A stretch of 64,000 nucleotides of DNA from the NCBI RefSeq assembly GCF_004210375.1, contig NC_134831.1:46720035-46784034 (forward strand), written 5' to 3'. Numbering within the stretch: the first letter of the stretch is position 1; each line of letters starts with the position of its first letter. The notes under the pieces were generated by a model. The model was not told where the DNA came from, ran no database searches, and saw only the letters and a list, made by a program, of their open reading frames with translations. This DNA is from Tachypleus tridentatus. Lineage: Eukaryota > Arthropoda > Merostomata > Xiphosura > Limulidae. Below, piece after piece: positions 22,056-35,038 of this stretch. A program made the translations under genes and the position numbers.

Positions 22056-22506
22056 CCTTAAAGAGAAAACTAAAACTTTATATTAGCAAATCAATATACA
22101 TAACTTAAACTGAACGCAAGTTCAATATAAAACGTCGTAGCACGTACTGACTATAAATGGCAAATAAATTTAGTTGATATGAGTGAATTTAAATCTTATC
22201 ATGAAAGCACTAACTATAATATAATAGTTACAGATATTTCTAGTAAATATGTTTGGGCTGCTCCAACAAAAGTAGAAGTGGATAAAAGAAGAAAGTAGCT
22301 GATAAAAAAAAACCAACACTCAATAATTTCATAATATTCATTAGTTTAAGACTGAAAGCCTTGGTAAAGCTCAGATTGCTGAAGGATTAAAAATAACTGT
22401 GAAATATAAAATGTGGAAATATTTTACTGCTTATACTACGGGATATTGATTGATGTTTTAGATATGTTATTAAAAATATATAATAATTTGTATCGTAAGT
22501 CTATAG
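22056..22506. other. AT-rich gap between SINE copies
   Basis: I see nothing recognisable apart from short open frames. Confidence 0.4.
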
Positions 22507-22684
22507 TCGTTATAATGTGCAGTCAATCCCACTATTCGGTGGTAAAAGAGTAATCCAGTAGTTGGCGATGGGTGATGATGACTAGCTGCCTTCCCTTTAG
22601 TCTTACACTGTTAAATTAGAGAAGATTAGCGCAGATAGCCGTCGTGTTGGTTTCTGCGAAATTTAAAAACAAACAAACAAAAAA
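22507..22684 (+). mobile_element. SINE family A, 5'-truncated
   Basis: The tail half only, from CGTTATAATGTGCAGTCAATC to the AAACAAACAAACAA end. The tRNA head is missing, as expected for a truncated reverse transcript. Confidence 0.85.
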
Positions 22685-22850
22685 TTTTAACGTAGTGTTA
22701 GTTTTCTCTTATAAATGGAAGCCGTAAAATGGTCAATGCTATTGTAACATTTAAATATACTAAAACTTGTAAACTGAGAGGTCTGAGTCCGGGAGATGAA
22801 TTATCTGTCATTGAATTAAAAATACTTAATACTCAGTTTGGTAGTAGAAT

Positions 22851-23111
22851 TGTTTGGTTTGTTTCGAATTTCGCGCAAAGCTACACGAGAGCTATCTGCG
22901 TTAGCCGACCCTAATTTATCAGGGTAAGACTAGAGGGAAGGCAGCTAGTCATCACCACCTACCGCCAACGTTTAGACTACTCTTTTACCAACGAATAATG
23001 GGATTGACTGTACCATCATAAAGCTTCCACGGAAGACAGGTTGAGCATGTTTGGTGCGACAGGGATTCGAATTCGTGATTCTCGGATAACTACCTGACAG
23101 TGCCGGGCCCA
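22851..23111 (-). mobile_element. SINE family A
   Basis: Reverse-strand copy, from a TGTTTGGTTTGTTTCGAATT tail to a head ending TGCCGGGCCC, with a small deletion in the anticodon region. Confidence 0.87.
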
Positions 23112-24110
23112 GGCAGAATTGTAGCTGTGCTAATGGATGACAACTGGGATGAATTACAAATATGTTTTTCTTAACTGATTTAATAAAATATTAGCTAAGA
23201 AAGATATTGAGACAATAAATGAAATATAAATTTAATATTACTTGTAGCGGGATATAGAGTGCGAAAATTATCAGTAAGGTCATATTTATTCCTTATAAGT
23301 GATAATTGTTATTCTAAACGATTTTTACGTTTTTAACAACAATTGAAAATGTTTTCTATCATTTGATATATCATCTATTTTTGTGCTAAACAAAACACTT
23401 TTGGCATAGTTTCATGTACATAAATAAAATTTTTGAAAAAAGTATCAGTTATGTATAAAATGGAAGAATTGAAAGATTTAAAAGTTATTTTGATGAGTAT
23501 TTTAAAAGTATACTGCTATATATATAAGTAATTGTCGATAAGTTATACATATATATATATGTTGGGTAAAAAGTGACTGTGATAAGATGAAAGTAATATG
23601 CTTTGAATTTTAATGATTATTCAGTAGGAGATATGGAAAAAAATTAACTAGTTATATAACAGAAATTACTTTAATGATAAGAACAAAACCTTTAGTAAAA
23701 TGGTTAAACATTAATCTATATTTAACTCTACAAATTACTCTTTACTGGGCAAATGCTCATATTAATAATATTTTAAGGTATTTAACATAAAATATAATTC
23801 TTAAATTGCTAGGGTTATTTTAATTTCATATGTAAAATTGAGCATTTTGGATATTTTAAGATTTTGGATCTTAAAGATCCAAACATTCAATAATGTTTAC
23901 ACTTCTAACAATACTTTTTACATTTTTTGACCATTTTGAACTGTGTTCCTCTAAGATGACTTAAACCATTTTGTAGTATAAAAGTGATTTTTTTATCACA
24001 CTTTGGCCTACGATTTCAAAAAACTAAAAACAACACCAAATATTAGACTACATATCCAAGTTTGGGACAAAAATCACCGAACCCAAAAGTAACGAGAACA
24101 GACTTAGATT
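23112..24110. other. Very AT-rich stretch, no gene seen
   Basis: Contains short TATA microsatellites near 23.52 and 23.55 kb. No coding signal. Confidence 0.5.
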
Positions 24111-24232
24111 CCCCCGCTGAGACAGCAGTAAGTCTTCGGATTTACAACGCTAAAATCAGGGGTTCGATTCCCCTCAGTGGACTCAGTAGACAGCCGAATG
24201 TAGCTTTGCTATAAAAAAAAACATACACGCAC
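24111..24232 (+). mobile_element. SINE family B, intact B box
   Basis: CCCCGCTGAGACAGCAGTAAG head, GGGGTTCGATTCCCCT B-box arm, TAGCTTTGCTATAA body and an A-rich/CA tail. It is one of the best family-B copies and supports a tRNA origin. Confidence 0.85.
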
Positions 24233-24452
24233 TTTCAGACCTAGAAGAAATAGCAACGAAAACAAATGTATGACTTATTATTGTCATTTTCGATGTCTTT
24301 CAACGCTTATGAGTTATTTTTTAATTATTTTGGTCGTTGTTGTTTGTTTTCTTTTGTTACTTTTGGGAAATTTTCATTGTCCACAATACTTTTAAACTGT
24401 ACATAATTAGTTACCAAAGAGATTTGAACTTGTTTAGTTTTACAACCTTTTA
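24233..24452. other. Gap between SINE copies
   Basis: AT-rich sequence with nothing recognised. Confidence 0.4.
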
Positions 24453-24464
24453 GTTCTTAACATG

Positions 24465-24740
24465 GCAGGGCATGGCCAGGTGGGTTAAGGCGTTCAACTC
24501 GTAATCTGAGGGTCGCGGTTCGAATCCCTGTCGCACCAAACATGATCGCCCTTTCAGCCGTAGGGGCGTTATAACATGTGACGATCAATCCCACTATTCA
24601 TTGGTAAAAGAGTAGCTCAAGAGTTGGCGGTGGGTAGTGATGACTAGCTGCCTTCCCTCTAGTCTTACACTTCTAAATTAGGGACGGTTAGCGCAGATAG
24701 CCCTTGAGTAGCTTTGCGCGAAATTCAAAACAAACAACCG
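24465..24740 (+). mobile_element. SINE family A, full length with target-site duplication
   Basis: The head has A box TGGCCAGGTGG and B box GGTTCGAATCC. The copy is flanked by GTTCTTAACATG (24453-24464) and GTTCTTAACACG (24741-24752), a 12-bp duplication with one change. Confidence 0.92.
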
Positions 24741-24752
24741 GTTCTTAACACG

Positions 24753-25790
24753 TCTTGTCCTCTAGTGAACGAATTTAACAAATGTAGTATTTTGCATATG
24801 TATCTTAACTGTCTTCAACCTGTTAATTGTAGTTTGCTTTGACAGATTAATAACTGTTATCAAGATGTTTTAACATAAATCGATATGGTTAGAGGGTGAT
24901 GTTGACATTCTAACATATTTTTTTAAGTCACCTGCTTGTTAAATTCGAAAATGAAAAGAAACTTTAACATACGTGTAGGCTATTGCTTTGATCGGACAGC
25001 CAATATGTATTAACATTTATAATGAAAAAGAAATATATTATTACAAGAAAACGAATACAAGCATAAAACTGTATAAACATATAAACATGTTTTTTCTTTT
25101 TTACCTCTTAATACCAATAATATTCCCCTCTATCGTAGTTTTGGTATTCTCGTATTGTCCTGATTTCCCTCAGAATAACCTGTAATAACTGCAAAAAACA
25201 ATAAAATTCGATGGATGTGGTATCACAGAACAGTTTTGTATTTCAATTTGCTTAAGTTTAATTTTAATGAAAAGAAATAGCTTGAACATGTGAATTAAAG
25301 AATTAAATTCATAATTATACAAAATAAGTCAAATTCAAGTAGTTACAGTCCGGTAGGGAGAAAATAAGAGATTTATTTCTGCTCTCTCGCTTATGTACTT
25401 CTACTTCCATTAAGCTTAAGTTTAGATCATATTGAAATGACATGATATTCTAGCAAGAAGTGCATCTTGTCCAAAGATATTTCACAATACAAGCTGTCTA
25501 TAGAATCTTAATAAAAGATGCTTAGCAGGCATGTAGCCAATAAGAGTGTAGTATACAACATTCTCTAAAAGTCTATACTTGTCTCACCTAAACAAAGGAA
25601 CCATGTTAATCTGTGCAAAACTCTCGTTCCTCAGGCACAATAGAGACGTAACCAGGTACTTCCTTAATTCGTTGTTATAACAAACCATTGCTGCCATTCA
25701 TAGCACACTACAGTGATCATTTCGAAAGAAAAGACACATGCGACGAACTTCGTGACTTTTTGGCAATTCTGTGAATAACCAAGACGAAAG
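24753..25790. other. AT-rich stretch, no gene seen
   Basis: Short open frames only; nothing recognised. Confidence 0.5.
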
Positions 25791-26031
25791 GTTTGGTTTG
25801 TTTTGAATTTCGCTCAAAGCTACACGAGGGCTATCAGCGCTAGCCGTATCTAATTTAACAGTGTAAGACTGGAGGGAAGGCAGTCTATTTACCAGCAAAT
25901 AGTGGGATTGACTGTAATATTATAACGCCCCCACGCCTGAAAGGGCGAACATGTTTGGTGCGGCGGGGATTCGAACTCGCGACCCTCAAATTACAAGTTG
26001 AGTGCCTTAACCACCTGTTCATGCCGGGCCC
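25791..26031 (-). mobile_element. SINE family A, internally deleted
   Basis: Reverse-strand copy. It lacks the ACTAGCTGC to AACTCTTGGGC part of the body. The head ends TGCCGGGCCC. Confidence 0.87.
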
Positions 26032-29000
26032 AAAATAAAAGGAGCTTAGTAGTTTCCTTGACTAATGTTCTATACAAAAAATAAACCTGCAACACTGAAA
26101 ATGTTAAAACTCTGCAACAGTTAAGGGGGTAGGAGACATGATATGTATGCATATCACATTATTTCTTTCCTCACTTTATTTCCAGACCAACTTAGCCTTT
26201 CCTAGCTTTAAAACTTAAAGCAGATAAGCAACTTGAAAGTTAACTCGTGTGGTGATCGAGAAATCAAATAAACCTGTTCTTACTCCTATTATACAATACA
26301 GATACATAAAAAAGGGACTAAACTAGAACACAGAAAACACATTAAACATATTATTGTCAAAATACATAAAAGATGACCCTTTAACAATGAGATATTCACA
26401 ATATAGAAATAACTCGTAAACAAAGATCATATTAAAGTAAACATTTCATGAATTAAACCCTCTAACAAGGAAAGCGTGAAATCAGAAGGAATGTCATTAA
26501 TAAAGATTAATTACAAACAAAATTAAAATTAACATTTCACAACGACTAACATATCTAAATGAAAATTTTTTTATTAATAAAGATATGTGAATAAATTTCT
26601 GAAATAAAATGCTTTATAAAGCATCAAAAGCAAAATATGATTAAAATAAAAACTCTTTACACTCAACTGCAAAATTAAAGTGCATGGCAACTAAAATACG
26701 TTACATCATATAAAAAACAGCGCAAGACTCTATTACCAGAAATACACGTAATAGTGCTCTAGTACTATAAAAATAAAATTAATTAAATAGTTGAATTTAC
26801 AATGCGTATACAGTATACAAAGGGAAAGATAATGGCCTTCTAAATCCTGATAACAGGCCTTCCAATGCAATGTGATTGTCCTATAAATAATTTCTCAGGC
26901 CCTTACAAATGCCTACTGATTCCTTGTTGACACATTTTGGTGTCAAAACACTTCTCCATCTAACTGTGATGGAACCTCTATGTTTTAATAATTTATACTC
27001 CTCATAATTATATAATACCTTAGATTCCATCCACCTAGTTACACATTCCAATAAATATGTTGCAATGTGAATTTTTCCAAGAGTTCGGTTAGGAGTATGG
27101 AAGGCTTAAAAGTCTTTGTCTTCGTGGAGGATATGGGATCTTGGAAAGTACCTTGTAGATGGGATCTGAATGAGGTATAGAAATGTTATTGGCGCATATC
27201 ATTATGTGATTATTGGCCTATAGAAGGATGTGTAGAAGTGTTATTGACGCATATCTACACTGCAGTCTCAAAATGGGTACTTATACATAATTTCACGATC
27301 AGGCTTCACTTTGCGAATTGGGTTACAAGTTGGAAGGCAGTGAAACTCATCATGAACTGTCCCAAACCAGTGGACGTCTTCAGCTTCGTCAGAGTCCATC
27401 AACATTCTGATAGTGAGAAATGCTCGTGGAACCTCAGTTGACTACAAAAACTTCAAAGCGAGCACCGTGGCAGGCTTGGCAAGAATACATGTCTGATGCA
27501 CCCGTTCATCTGCGTTTTCTGGCTATTATAGTATGAGTGTAACCTATAGTACTACCTTTTTAACGTAACTCACTACCTGTTAAACATTTCAATAACAAAA
27601 CTGAAAGATTCTCTTTTCCATATAAAGAAAACATCTGGATAGGTGCATCTTCAAACAAAGCTTCGCAGCCCAACAACTCTACAATTAAACCCATACTTCA
27701 AAGTCTTAACATCATGATCAGAAACTTTACTTCATTCAAATGTTGTCTACTAGCTGTGTTTTTGTGAATGATTACAGTTTGCGATAAAACACTTGTGAAT
27801 TATTCTGTGTAATATGTTCTACACGTATGTAACACCCCACACGTATATTGATTACATATGTTACATTATACATATAATTTCACTGTGCAAAAATGATAAC
27901 ACATCATTACATACATTAGTTGTCGTAAATAGACCACCACTGACGTAATTTTTTGTTACTATAGAACCAACTTGAGACCCACATTGACGGTTAAGGTACG
28001 GCAGCATGCTACTATTTATTAGAAGTGAAACTCTCCTTATCATCATTTATCATAAAATAAGTAATCTGTTAGAATTCAACTAAGCCAAGACTTTTCAACT
28101 AAAATGTTCCTATCTAGGTTAACATTTGTATTGTTGCTATGCTATATATTAATCACGGACTCATACCAACTTAGGTTCAACACAATAGTACACAGTAAAG
28201 TATATCTTATTCCAACAATGGTAGCTAGCTTGTAATCTCATCATATTACTCTAAAATAGTCTATCCATTGGTTACTCTTAGTAACCCACGCACAAAAACA
28301 CATACAAACAAATCCAGTGAAATAATACAGATTTCATTCAGATTCACTTAAACCAGGTTCACTTTCTGTGTTGGCCAAGGGAGCAAATACATTTGGTTAT
28401 ATAAGGTGTCACTCATATTTATCTGTACTTTGGAATTATTTCATGCGATTCAACTAGAACAAGAGAATACCCAATGATGTAAAAGATGAGTGTTTCATCA
28501 GGAAAGGGTATTCAACAGCTCAGAAAGAAATAATCACAAATCTCTTTCAGTTGAAACGTAAAATTTCTTACCAAACTGGATATATATATTTGTAAGATAC
28601 TGTATACATCAAACAGTGAACATCACTGGACAACTTGAAAAGTAAGAATCGCTACTACCTTTCAGTTAGTGGTTCAGAATAAGTCACTGGACTTACTGCT
28701 GATAATTGTTTAGTTTGTCTGAATTCTGTTAATAATTGTTTATTTTATGAGACTTAAAATACTGTTAAGTTTCGTCACTCACAGATGGTGACGTGTTATC
28801 GAACCATGACAATAGTCATATAATTTATGAGATTACCTGAGTTAGTTACTATTGTAATGGTACACATGTAGTTGAAAGCTACAGGTGTGTGCGGTAATGT
28901 GTGTAAATTGGAAATAAAAATGTATGTAAACATCTTTTTGTGAATATATGTATAACGAATTGCACATATGTATGAAATTTTACGAAACATATGCATAAGT

Positions 29001-30899
29001 GTTATATAACACAAAATGAGTCAATTACTGAGAACACAGCTAGTAGGCAGCATTTGAATGAAAATATGAAAATTGATATAAAGATTAAGGCTTTGAGTTA
29101 TGAAGTTAACTGTGATTACTGACTTATAAAAGATTGTTTTAGAATATAGCGCACCTGTAGGTTTTATTGGTATCAGCGTAAAACGTTTCAATTCTGACTA
29201 GGCTCATGTTATATTTGTATGAAAACGCTATTTAATTTCTGTATCACAGTGTTGACAAAAACATTTCGGTTGGTTCAAATTAAAATGCGTGTGTGATTAA
29301 ATTGAAATTATCTATTGAACGTAAAACTCATAAACAGTAGTAAGTAGAGTAACAAACGTAAATTTTTTTGTATTCAATGCTTATATTTCCATAAGTATAC
29401 AGTATTCTGAATATGTTTCTAATATCATTTCAGAACAAAAAACAGTCACAACACATGAAAGTGGAAGCTGTAGATATGTATCTAAAGATAAGAAGCAACA
29501 ACTTAGCGATGTGGCTTGGCGTTTTCCTTCTCTGTGTTAAACTTGTATCTGAAAGGATGTTAAAAAATTCTATTTCTTTGAAAGTCTCAGCCTGTTTTGG
29601 AAGTTGGAGTCATCTAGTTAACTAAGGTACTGAAGCTGCATCTCCAGTATTAATCTCATGAAATATTTAGTTATTTGGCCTGAATCATAAAGTACACCAA
29701 AGTATATATCTTGATGTTCCGTAATCAAGTCATGTAACCTATAGCTCTTATTAGTTATCAGACCTTCACAGCTCTAGTTATACAGTAAGTACAATGGTAA
29801 GCTTTCTTTATTGTGAGGGCTTAATATCATACTTTCTAAATTTTGCCTCAAAGAAAACTGTTTCAGGTGATTTTTTGCAATGTCCCATCCAGACTCGGCT
29901 TTAGATTTTATGGTTCATCGAAACCACAGTACTAATGAATAAAGATGACATATTTATTCTCCAGATGTACGAAAGTTTATCAACCATAAATTCCTCAGGA
30001 CATTCTAGAGTATTTGGTCCTGTTATGCTCCAGTCACTAGATATGAATTTACTCCTAATAAGTCCTAGTGTGAATATTTTATTTCTTGGTTTACGCTGAC
30101 TGTTCTCCTCATTGTCATTGGAAGTTCAACTTCTATTGTAGTAATTTTCATATAGTTTACATGGATTTCCTGATAATAGTCTGTGAAGCTCCTTGAAGCA
30201 GACCTAATTTCAGCTCTATGTTTCCACATGATGTCAGTTCTCAACATGCATTATTTCTTGATATCAATTACTGACATGTCATGAGGTGTAATGAAGTTTC
30301 TTTCAGGAAGGATATCTACCAACTTTTCCTCATTGGAGCTTTATGTCCACCAGCTGTTTGCATCAATCCATCTTCTTTCTCTCATTTCTAGTGCCATCAT
30401 TCATTAACAAATCATATCTAACTACTGTTGTTTTAAAACCAATATCCGTCAACTAACTACTGTATTTTACTTCAGTAAACTTGCATAGTCTTGAATTTTT
30501 AGTGTAATAATGATCTTCATATCTCATTTGGGATAGATGGTGTATTTCCAGTTGAGCTTTGCTCCATACATTTAAATGGTTAACTCTTTGTTGTTCCTCT
30601 GATCTCATTGAGCGGTGAAGGTATTGTTACCATAATATATTAACAGTTGTTGATTTCTTACAATCTTAGCTGGTCTGGTTACGTTTGGCAAATATATCAG
30701 TTCCATTTTCCTGACATCTTTGGGAAGAAGATATTATTCAATATTTGCTTTTATCTGCAGTTGAGAGCAACACGTTCTTGAAACACTTTGTCTTTTGGCT
30801 TATTTTCTCTGTCCTAACTAACTATTGCTTAACAGATTGTTCATTTCTTCTATACTATCATAAAATGAGATTAATTTTTCAGTACTACTTGAGTTGATG
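26032..30899. other. Long stretch without a supported gene
   Basis: No long open frame. The 26.8-27.6 kb part is less AT-rich and has a minus-strand open stretch (27276-27447) that reads like protein but matches nothing I know. The minus-strand sequence at 30.0-30.9 kb may be the decayed downstream part of the gypsy-like element next to it. Confidence 0.45.
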
Positions 30900-31280
30900 G
30901 TTCTGTAATTTCTTATAAATGCTATTAGTGGTTTATCTGCGCCTGAAAATTTCACTTAGGGATGTACCTTGACTTTACTTAAACTTATTTCGAATATCCT
31001 ACTCTCTTATGGCATTTGCATATTGGTCACATTCCAATGAATCCATCATTTCATGTGGGGCATCAAGATGAGGTAAATGAGCAAGTCTTTCCAAATCCAT
31101 TACAGATTTAGCTAAGGTATCTTCTTTCTTCTGTATCCTGCTCTGTAACTTTAGTTTGGATACATCCTACTTATGTGCTACTCCAAACCTATTGTATAAG
31201 GCAAAGCTACATTATTTCTTACAGCTCTCAGATAAAAGGTTAATTAACTTCATTACAGCTGATCCCTTTATATCGATGGC
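30900..31280 (-). pseudogene. Degenerate gypsy-like retrotransposon gag
   Basis: Read on the minus strand from 31280, one frame with several stops gives IDIKGSAVMKLINLL, then ALYNRFG, then SRIQKKEDTLAKSVMDLERL, then ECDQYANAI. This order (K-G-A near a helix, L-x2-RFG, R-x-Q-x3-E-x-L, D-Q-x3-AI) is that of the Retrotrans_gag capsid region of Ty3/gypsy-type elements. The frame is interrupted, so it is a relic. Neighbouring minus-strand sequence at 31.3-31.9 kb may be its N-terminal part. Confidence 0.6.
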
Positions 31281-32311
31281 AAGATTTATAGAATTGTATC
31301 GACTATTCCGTTTTTTTCATTCTGAAATGTATTTTGAACTGAGTTTGATATGCCTCTTATTTTATCTTTCAATCGTAGCTCTTGGGTTCTCAATTTGGCG
31401 AAGTTCTTAAACCGACCAGCTAAATTTAGGAAGTGAATTTGGTGATCGCATAGATGAAGCAAAGTAGTAGTAGTAACAAGTGTAGACCAAATAGGTTATT
31501 TTATTCCATATTTTATAGTAAATGGTGTTATATATTAGAATTTTGGGCAGGAAACATGTAGTTAGTTTGATATTTGAGTTAACCAATTCATTTTTATGTG
31601 TTTTATTTTATCGGTTATTTCTTTTTCGACATCTTCAACTTTGTCATTATACTTATTTGGTGTTTTCGTTACACATTCAGATTTTTCATGACAGATTTCC
31701 TGTACTTTGAGGATATCTTTCTGCATTTCTTCAAGCTTTGTTGTTGTAATTCTTTAGCCTAACTAACCTTGAATTTACTCATATTTATTATTGTCCTTAT
31801 CTTTTTCTACATGTCATATTCTTTATATAATTAATATCTCTTAAATTCCTGTCTCTTCATTCTTGGTTTTCTCTTAATTTTCTTGCAAGCTTTGAATCTT
31901 GCTTTGTATTCAAGTCATCATCTTGCAGAATTTCAGTCACAAGCATAATAGTCTTTATTGTCTAACTCCAAATTAAAAACTGGCATGTGAACAAACTCAA
32001 CAATTCAATAAAAAGTATTGATTGATTAAAGTGTGTCTATAGTATAGACACTTAATAACGAGGAGTGAGGCAATAAGCCACATCACAATAGATATTTCAA
32101 ATATAATTTTAAAGTTTATCTTGTCATAAAATGTACACAAAAGTTTCCAGGGAATAATAATTCTTCCCAAGGGGTATCAGAAAGAGAAAACTCTTATAGA
32201 TATAGGGAACCTAACCATTACAGCCGAGACTGTAATGAACTAACAAATGTCAATACACCAAGAAAATGATAAGCACAGTGCCCAATAAGATGAAAGGAAC
32301 AACAAAGAAGT

Positions 32312-32541
32312 AGCTAGATATAAAACAAGGAACTAGCTGGATTTATGGATCAAAGTTCAGTTGGAAATACTTCATCTTCACCAAAAAGAAAAGAAGTTCA
32401 TTATTTAAAGAAGCCTAACCATAATTTGTGGATTTATTGAGTGCAAGATTTGTAGTGTATTGATCAACTCTGGTTCTACAGCCACCATTGCTTAGCCCAG
32501 TTCGTTCATTAAAGACTGTAACTTGCCTTCAACAATAATGA
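32312..32541 (+). repeat. Direct repeat copy 1 (230 bp, period 289)
   Basis: Almost identical to 32601-32830. Positions 32333-32399 are also the inverse of 32540-32606. On the + strand it contains a short frame CKICSVLINSGSTATIA, which resembles a retropepsin active site (LIDSGST) with Asp changed to Asn. Confidence 0.85.
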
Positions 32542-32606
32542 ACTTCTTTTCTTTTTGGTGAAGATGAAGTATTTCTAACTGAACTTTGATCCATAAATCC
32601 AGCTAG
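32540..32606 (-). repeat. Inverted 67-bp segment between the direct repeats
   Basis: Near-perfect reverse complement of 32333-32399 and of 32622-32688. With the second partner it can form a ~67-bp stem with a ~15-nt loop. Confidence 0.85.
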
Positions 32607-32830
32607 ATATAAAACAAGGAACTAGCTAGATTTATGGATCAAAGTTCAGTTGGAAATACTTCATCTTCACCAAAAAGAAAAGAAGTTCATTATTTAAAGA
32701 AGCCTAACCATAATTTGTGGATTTATTGAGTGCAAGATTTGTAGTGTATTGATCAACTCTGGTTCTACAGCCACCATTGCTTAGCCCAGTTCGTTAATTA
32801 AAGACTGTAACTTGCCTTCAACAATAATGA
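32601..32830 (+). repeat. Direct repeat copy 2
   Basis: Second copy of the 32312-32541 segment, with only a few substitutions, so the rearrangement is recent. Confidence 0.85.
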
Positions 32831-33582
32831 AATAAGATGGATTGAACATCAGGTTGGCATGAAGTTTCAGCAAAAGAAAAGATAAAAGTCAATTTTACTC
32901 TAGGAAACTACATATAATGAAGTGGGGGTAATTAACAAGGGATAGATCATGCTAAGAACTGACTCGTGAAGTTAGACTATCTTCAAATAATGTAGTATTA
33001 CAAAACAAGAGGTTAAACATCCAGTGACGATATGGAAAGGTTGTACCACCAAGGAAATATCAGCAATAATCCCTAATCTAGTGATTAGAGCTTAGTGGGA
33101 TGGGACCAAACACTTCTTCATATCCTAAGGAAGTAATGAATGGAAGAACTCGTGTGGAAGTGAAGAATAAAGATGTCATATATGACTGTACCCAGAAAAG
33201 ACTTAACTCAGCCTGTGATAAAATGAAAGGCTGCTATTATATTAAAGCGAATAAAACTAAGTTTCGTGAACTAGTAGACCTAGAATACCTACAATTCTGA
33301 ATAATGCCACGAAAATATCCTAACTTTAATGAGTATCTGGAATTGAGACATCAGATATAGATAGAAATGAACCAGTCAATTAGTAAGCTAATGCCGAATT
33401 ACTGAAACTTTGAGTCAGTATTTTGCTTTCAATTAGTATAGTGCCAGTAATTTAATAAAGTTCAATTTCAGTAAAATTCGAATCCGTGTTAGTTATCGCG
33501 CATATTCGCTTACTTGATTCAATGATTGTGCACAAGTTTGCTTTTATTTTAGTCATAGCAATATAAACAAATTGTTTGTGTT
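32831..33582. other. Stretch without a supported gene
   Basis: An open frame at 33100-33300 (+, 66 codons) has no recognisable domain. It may belong to the same decayed retroelement as the repeats to its left. Confidence 0.4.
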
Positions 33583-33594
33583 TCAATGTTATTT

Positions 33595-33872
33595 GGCCCG
33601 GCATGGCCAAGCGTGTAAAGACGTGTGACTTGTAATCTGAGGGTCGCGGGTTTGCATCCCCGTCGCGCCAAACATGCTCGCCCTTTCAGCCGTGGGGGCG
33701 TTATAATGTGACGGTCAATCCCACTATTCCTTGGTAAAAGAGTAGCCCAAGAGTTGGCGGTGGGTATGATGACTAGCTGCCTTCCCTCTAGTCTTACACT
33801 GCTAAATTAGGGACGGCTAGCACAGATAGCCCTCGATATGCTTTGTGCGAAATTCAAAAAACAAACAAACAA
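33595..33872 (+). mobile_element. SINE family A, full length with target-site duplication
   Basis: Head GGCCCGGCATGGCCAAGCG, full body and AAACAAACAAAC tail. It is flanked by an exact 12-bp duplication TCAATGTTATTT at 33583-33594 and 33873-33884, which defines the family's ends. Confidence 0.94.
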
Positions 33873-33884
33873 TCAATGTTATTT

Positions 33885-34762
33885 ATAAACACAGGCCTAC
33901 CAGCTACAATAGTGTACAAGAGAAAGCAACGTGTATAACGTTAAGGAAGATATTAACTAATTTGTTATCATTACATGGACTAGACTTCAAAGGCATCACT
34001 AGGTATTGAAAAGACTCTGGGCTCGGGCGCATAGCTCCCTTCCCATGAATAATTAGATATTAAGGTTTTAAATTCTCATTTTTTCAAAACACCAACTGGA
34101 ATCTCGAGGCACTGTCAAAACGAATTGGGGCATGGGCCCAGTGTGTCAATGTTCAGTAACCCATCTAATATACTCTAAATTATTTTCACCAAATAACTGG
34201 ACAGATCGCACCGAACGAAAGAACAGCGTCAGAAAAATAGGTTACAATATAATCTCAAAAATTTGATAAAGCATCAGAAACCAATAGGTATATTATTTGT
34301 TATAACAATTTTGTAAACTGCAGATATTTCTCCACATTTCTTTTACGTTGTTTATCTCTATTTCAAAATCAGTGAGTTGTGTTAAAAGTAGCATGTCAGG
34401 TCTATCTTTTATCTCACACAATTCACTGTTCAATTAAATTGAACGATAAACCTATTCAGCAAATGACTAAAAAAGTAAGACCAAATGATATGCAATTTCT
34501 AGGACAGAAGTAACATTAGCAACTTTCCAGTTCTTAAGCACTTGCTTATTGACTTAGCAAAAATGAAAAAGAAAGTGTTGCATATCTGACCTTTGGGCGC
34601 CTTAATTCCCTGAAAAAAAGTATTGCCTCGTCCTGGTATTTAATATATTTCTAATCGCTGAATCTATCTTTTACAGCCAAGAAATAATACCAATATCTAC
34701 ATTATTCAAGTCAATCACAATATATTCCATGTTTTAACCTCTAACGACACGTTTTTTCCATT
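33885..34762. other. AT-rich stretch, no gene seen
   Basis: Nothing recognised on either strand. Confidence 0.5.
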
Positions 34763-34774
34763 CAAGTATAAATG

Positions 34775-35038
34775 TTTATTTGTTTTTCAATTTCGCCCAA
34801 AGCTACACGAGGGCTATTTGCACTACGCGTCCCTAATGTAGCACTGTAAGACTAGAAAGTAGTCATTACAACCCACCATCAATTCTTGGGCTACTATTTT
34901 ACCAATGAATAGTGGATTGACCGTCACTTTATAATGTCCCCACGGCTGAAAGGGCGATCATGTTTGGTGTGACGGAGATTCGAACCCGTGACCCTCAGCT
35001 TACGAGTCGAGCACCTTAACCACCTAGCCATGCCAGAC
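34775..35038 (-). mobile_element. SINE family A, full length with target-site duplication
   Basis: Reverse-strand copy flanked by an exact 12-bp duplication CAAGTATAAATG at 34763-34774 and 35039-35050. Confidence 0.94.

Noticed and set aside
15503-35038. tRNA genes at the family-A SINE heads
   Set aside because: Each is followed by the same SINE body and A-rich tail, and the arms carry many mismatches, so they are retroposed heads rather than functional tRNA genes.
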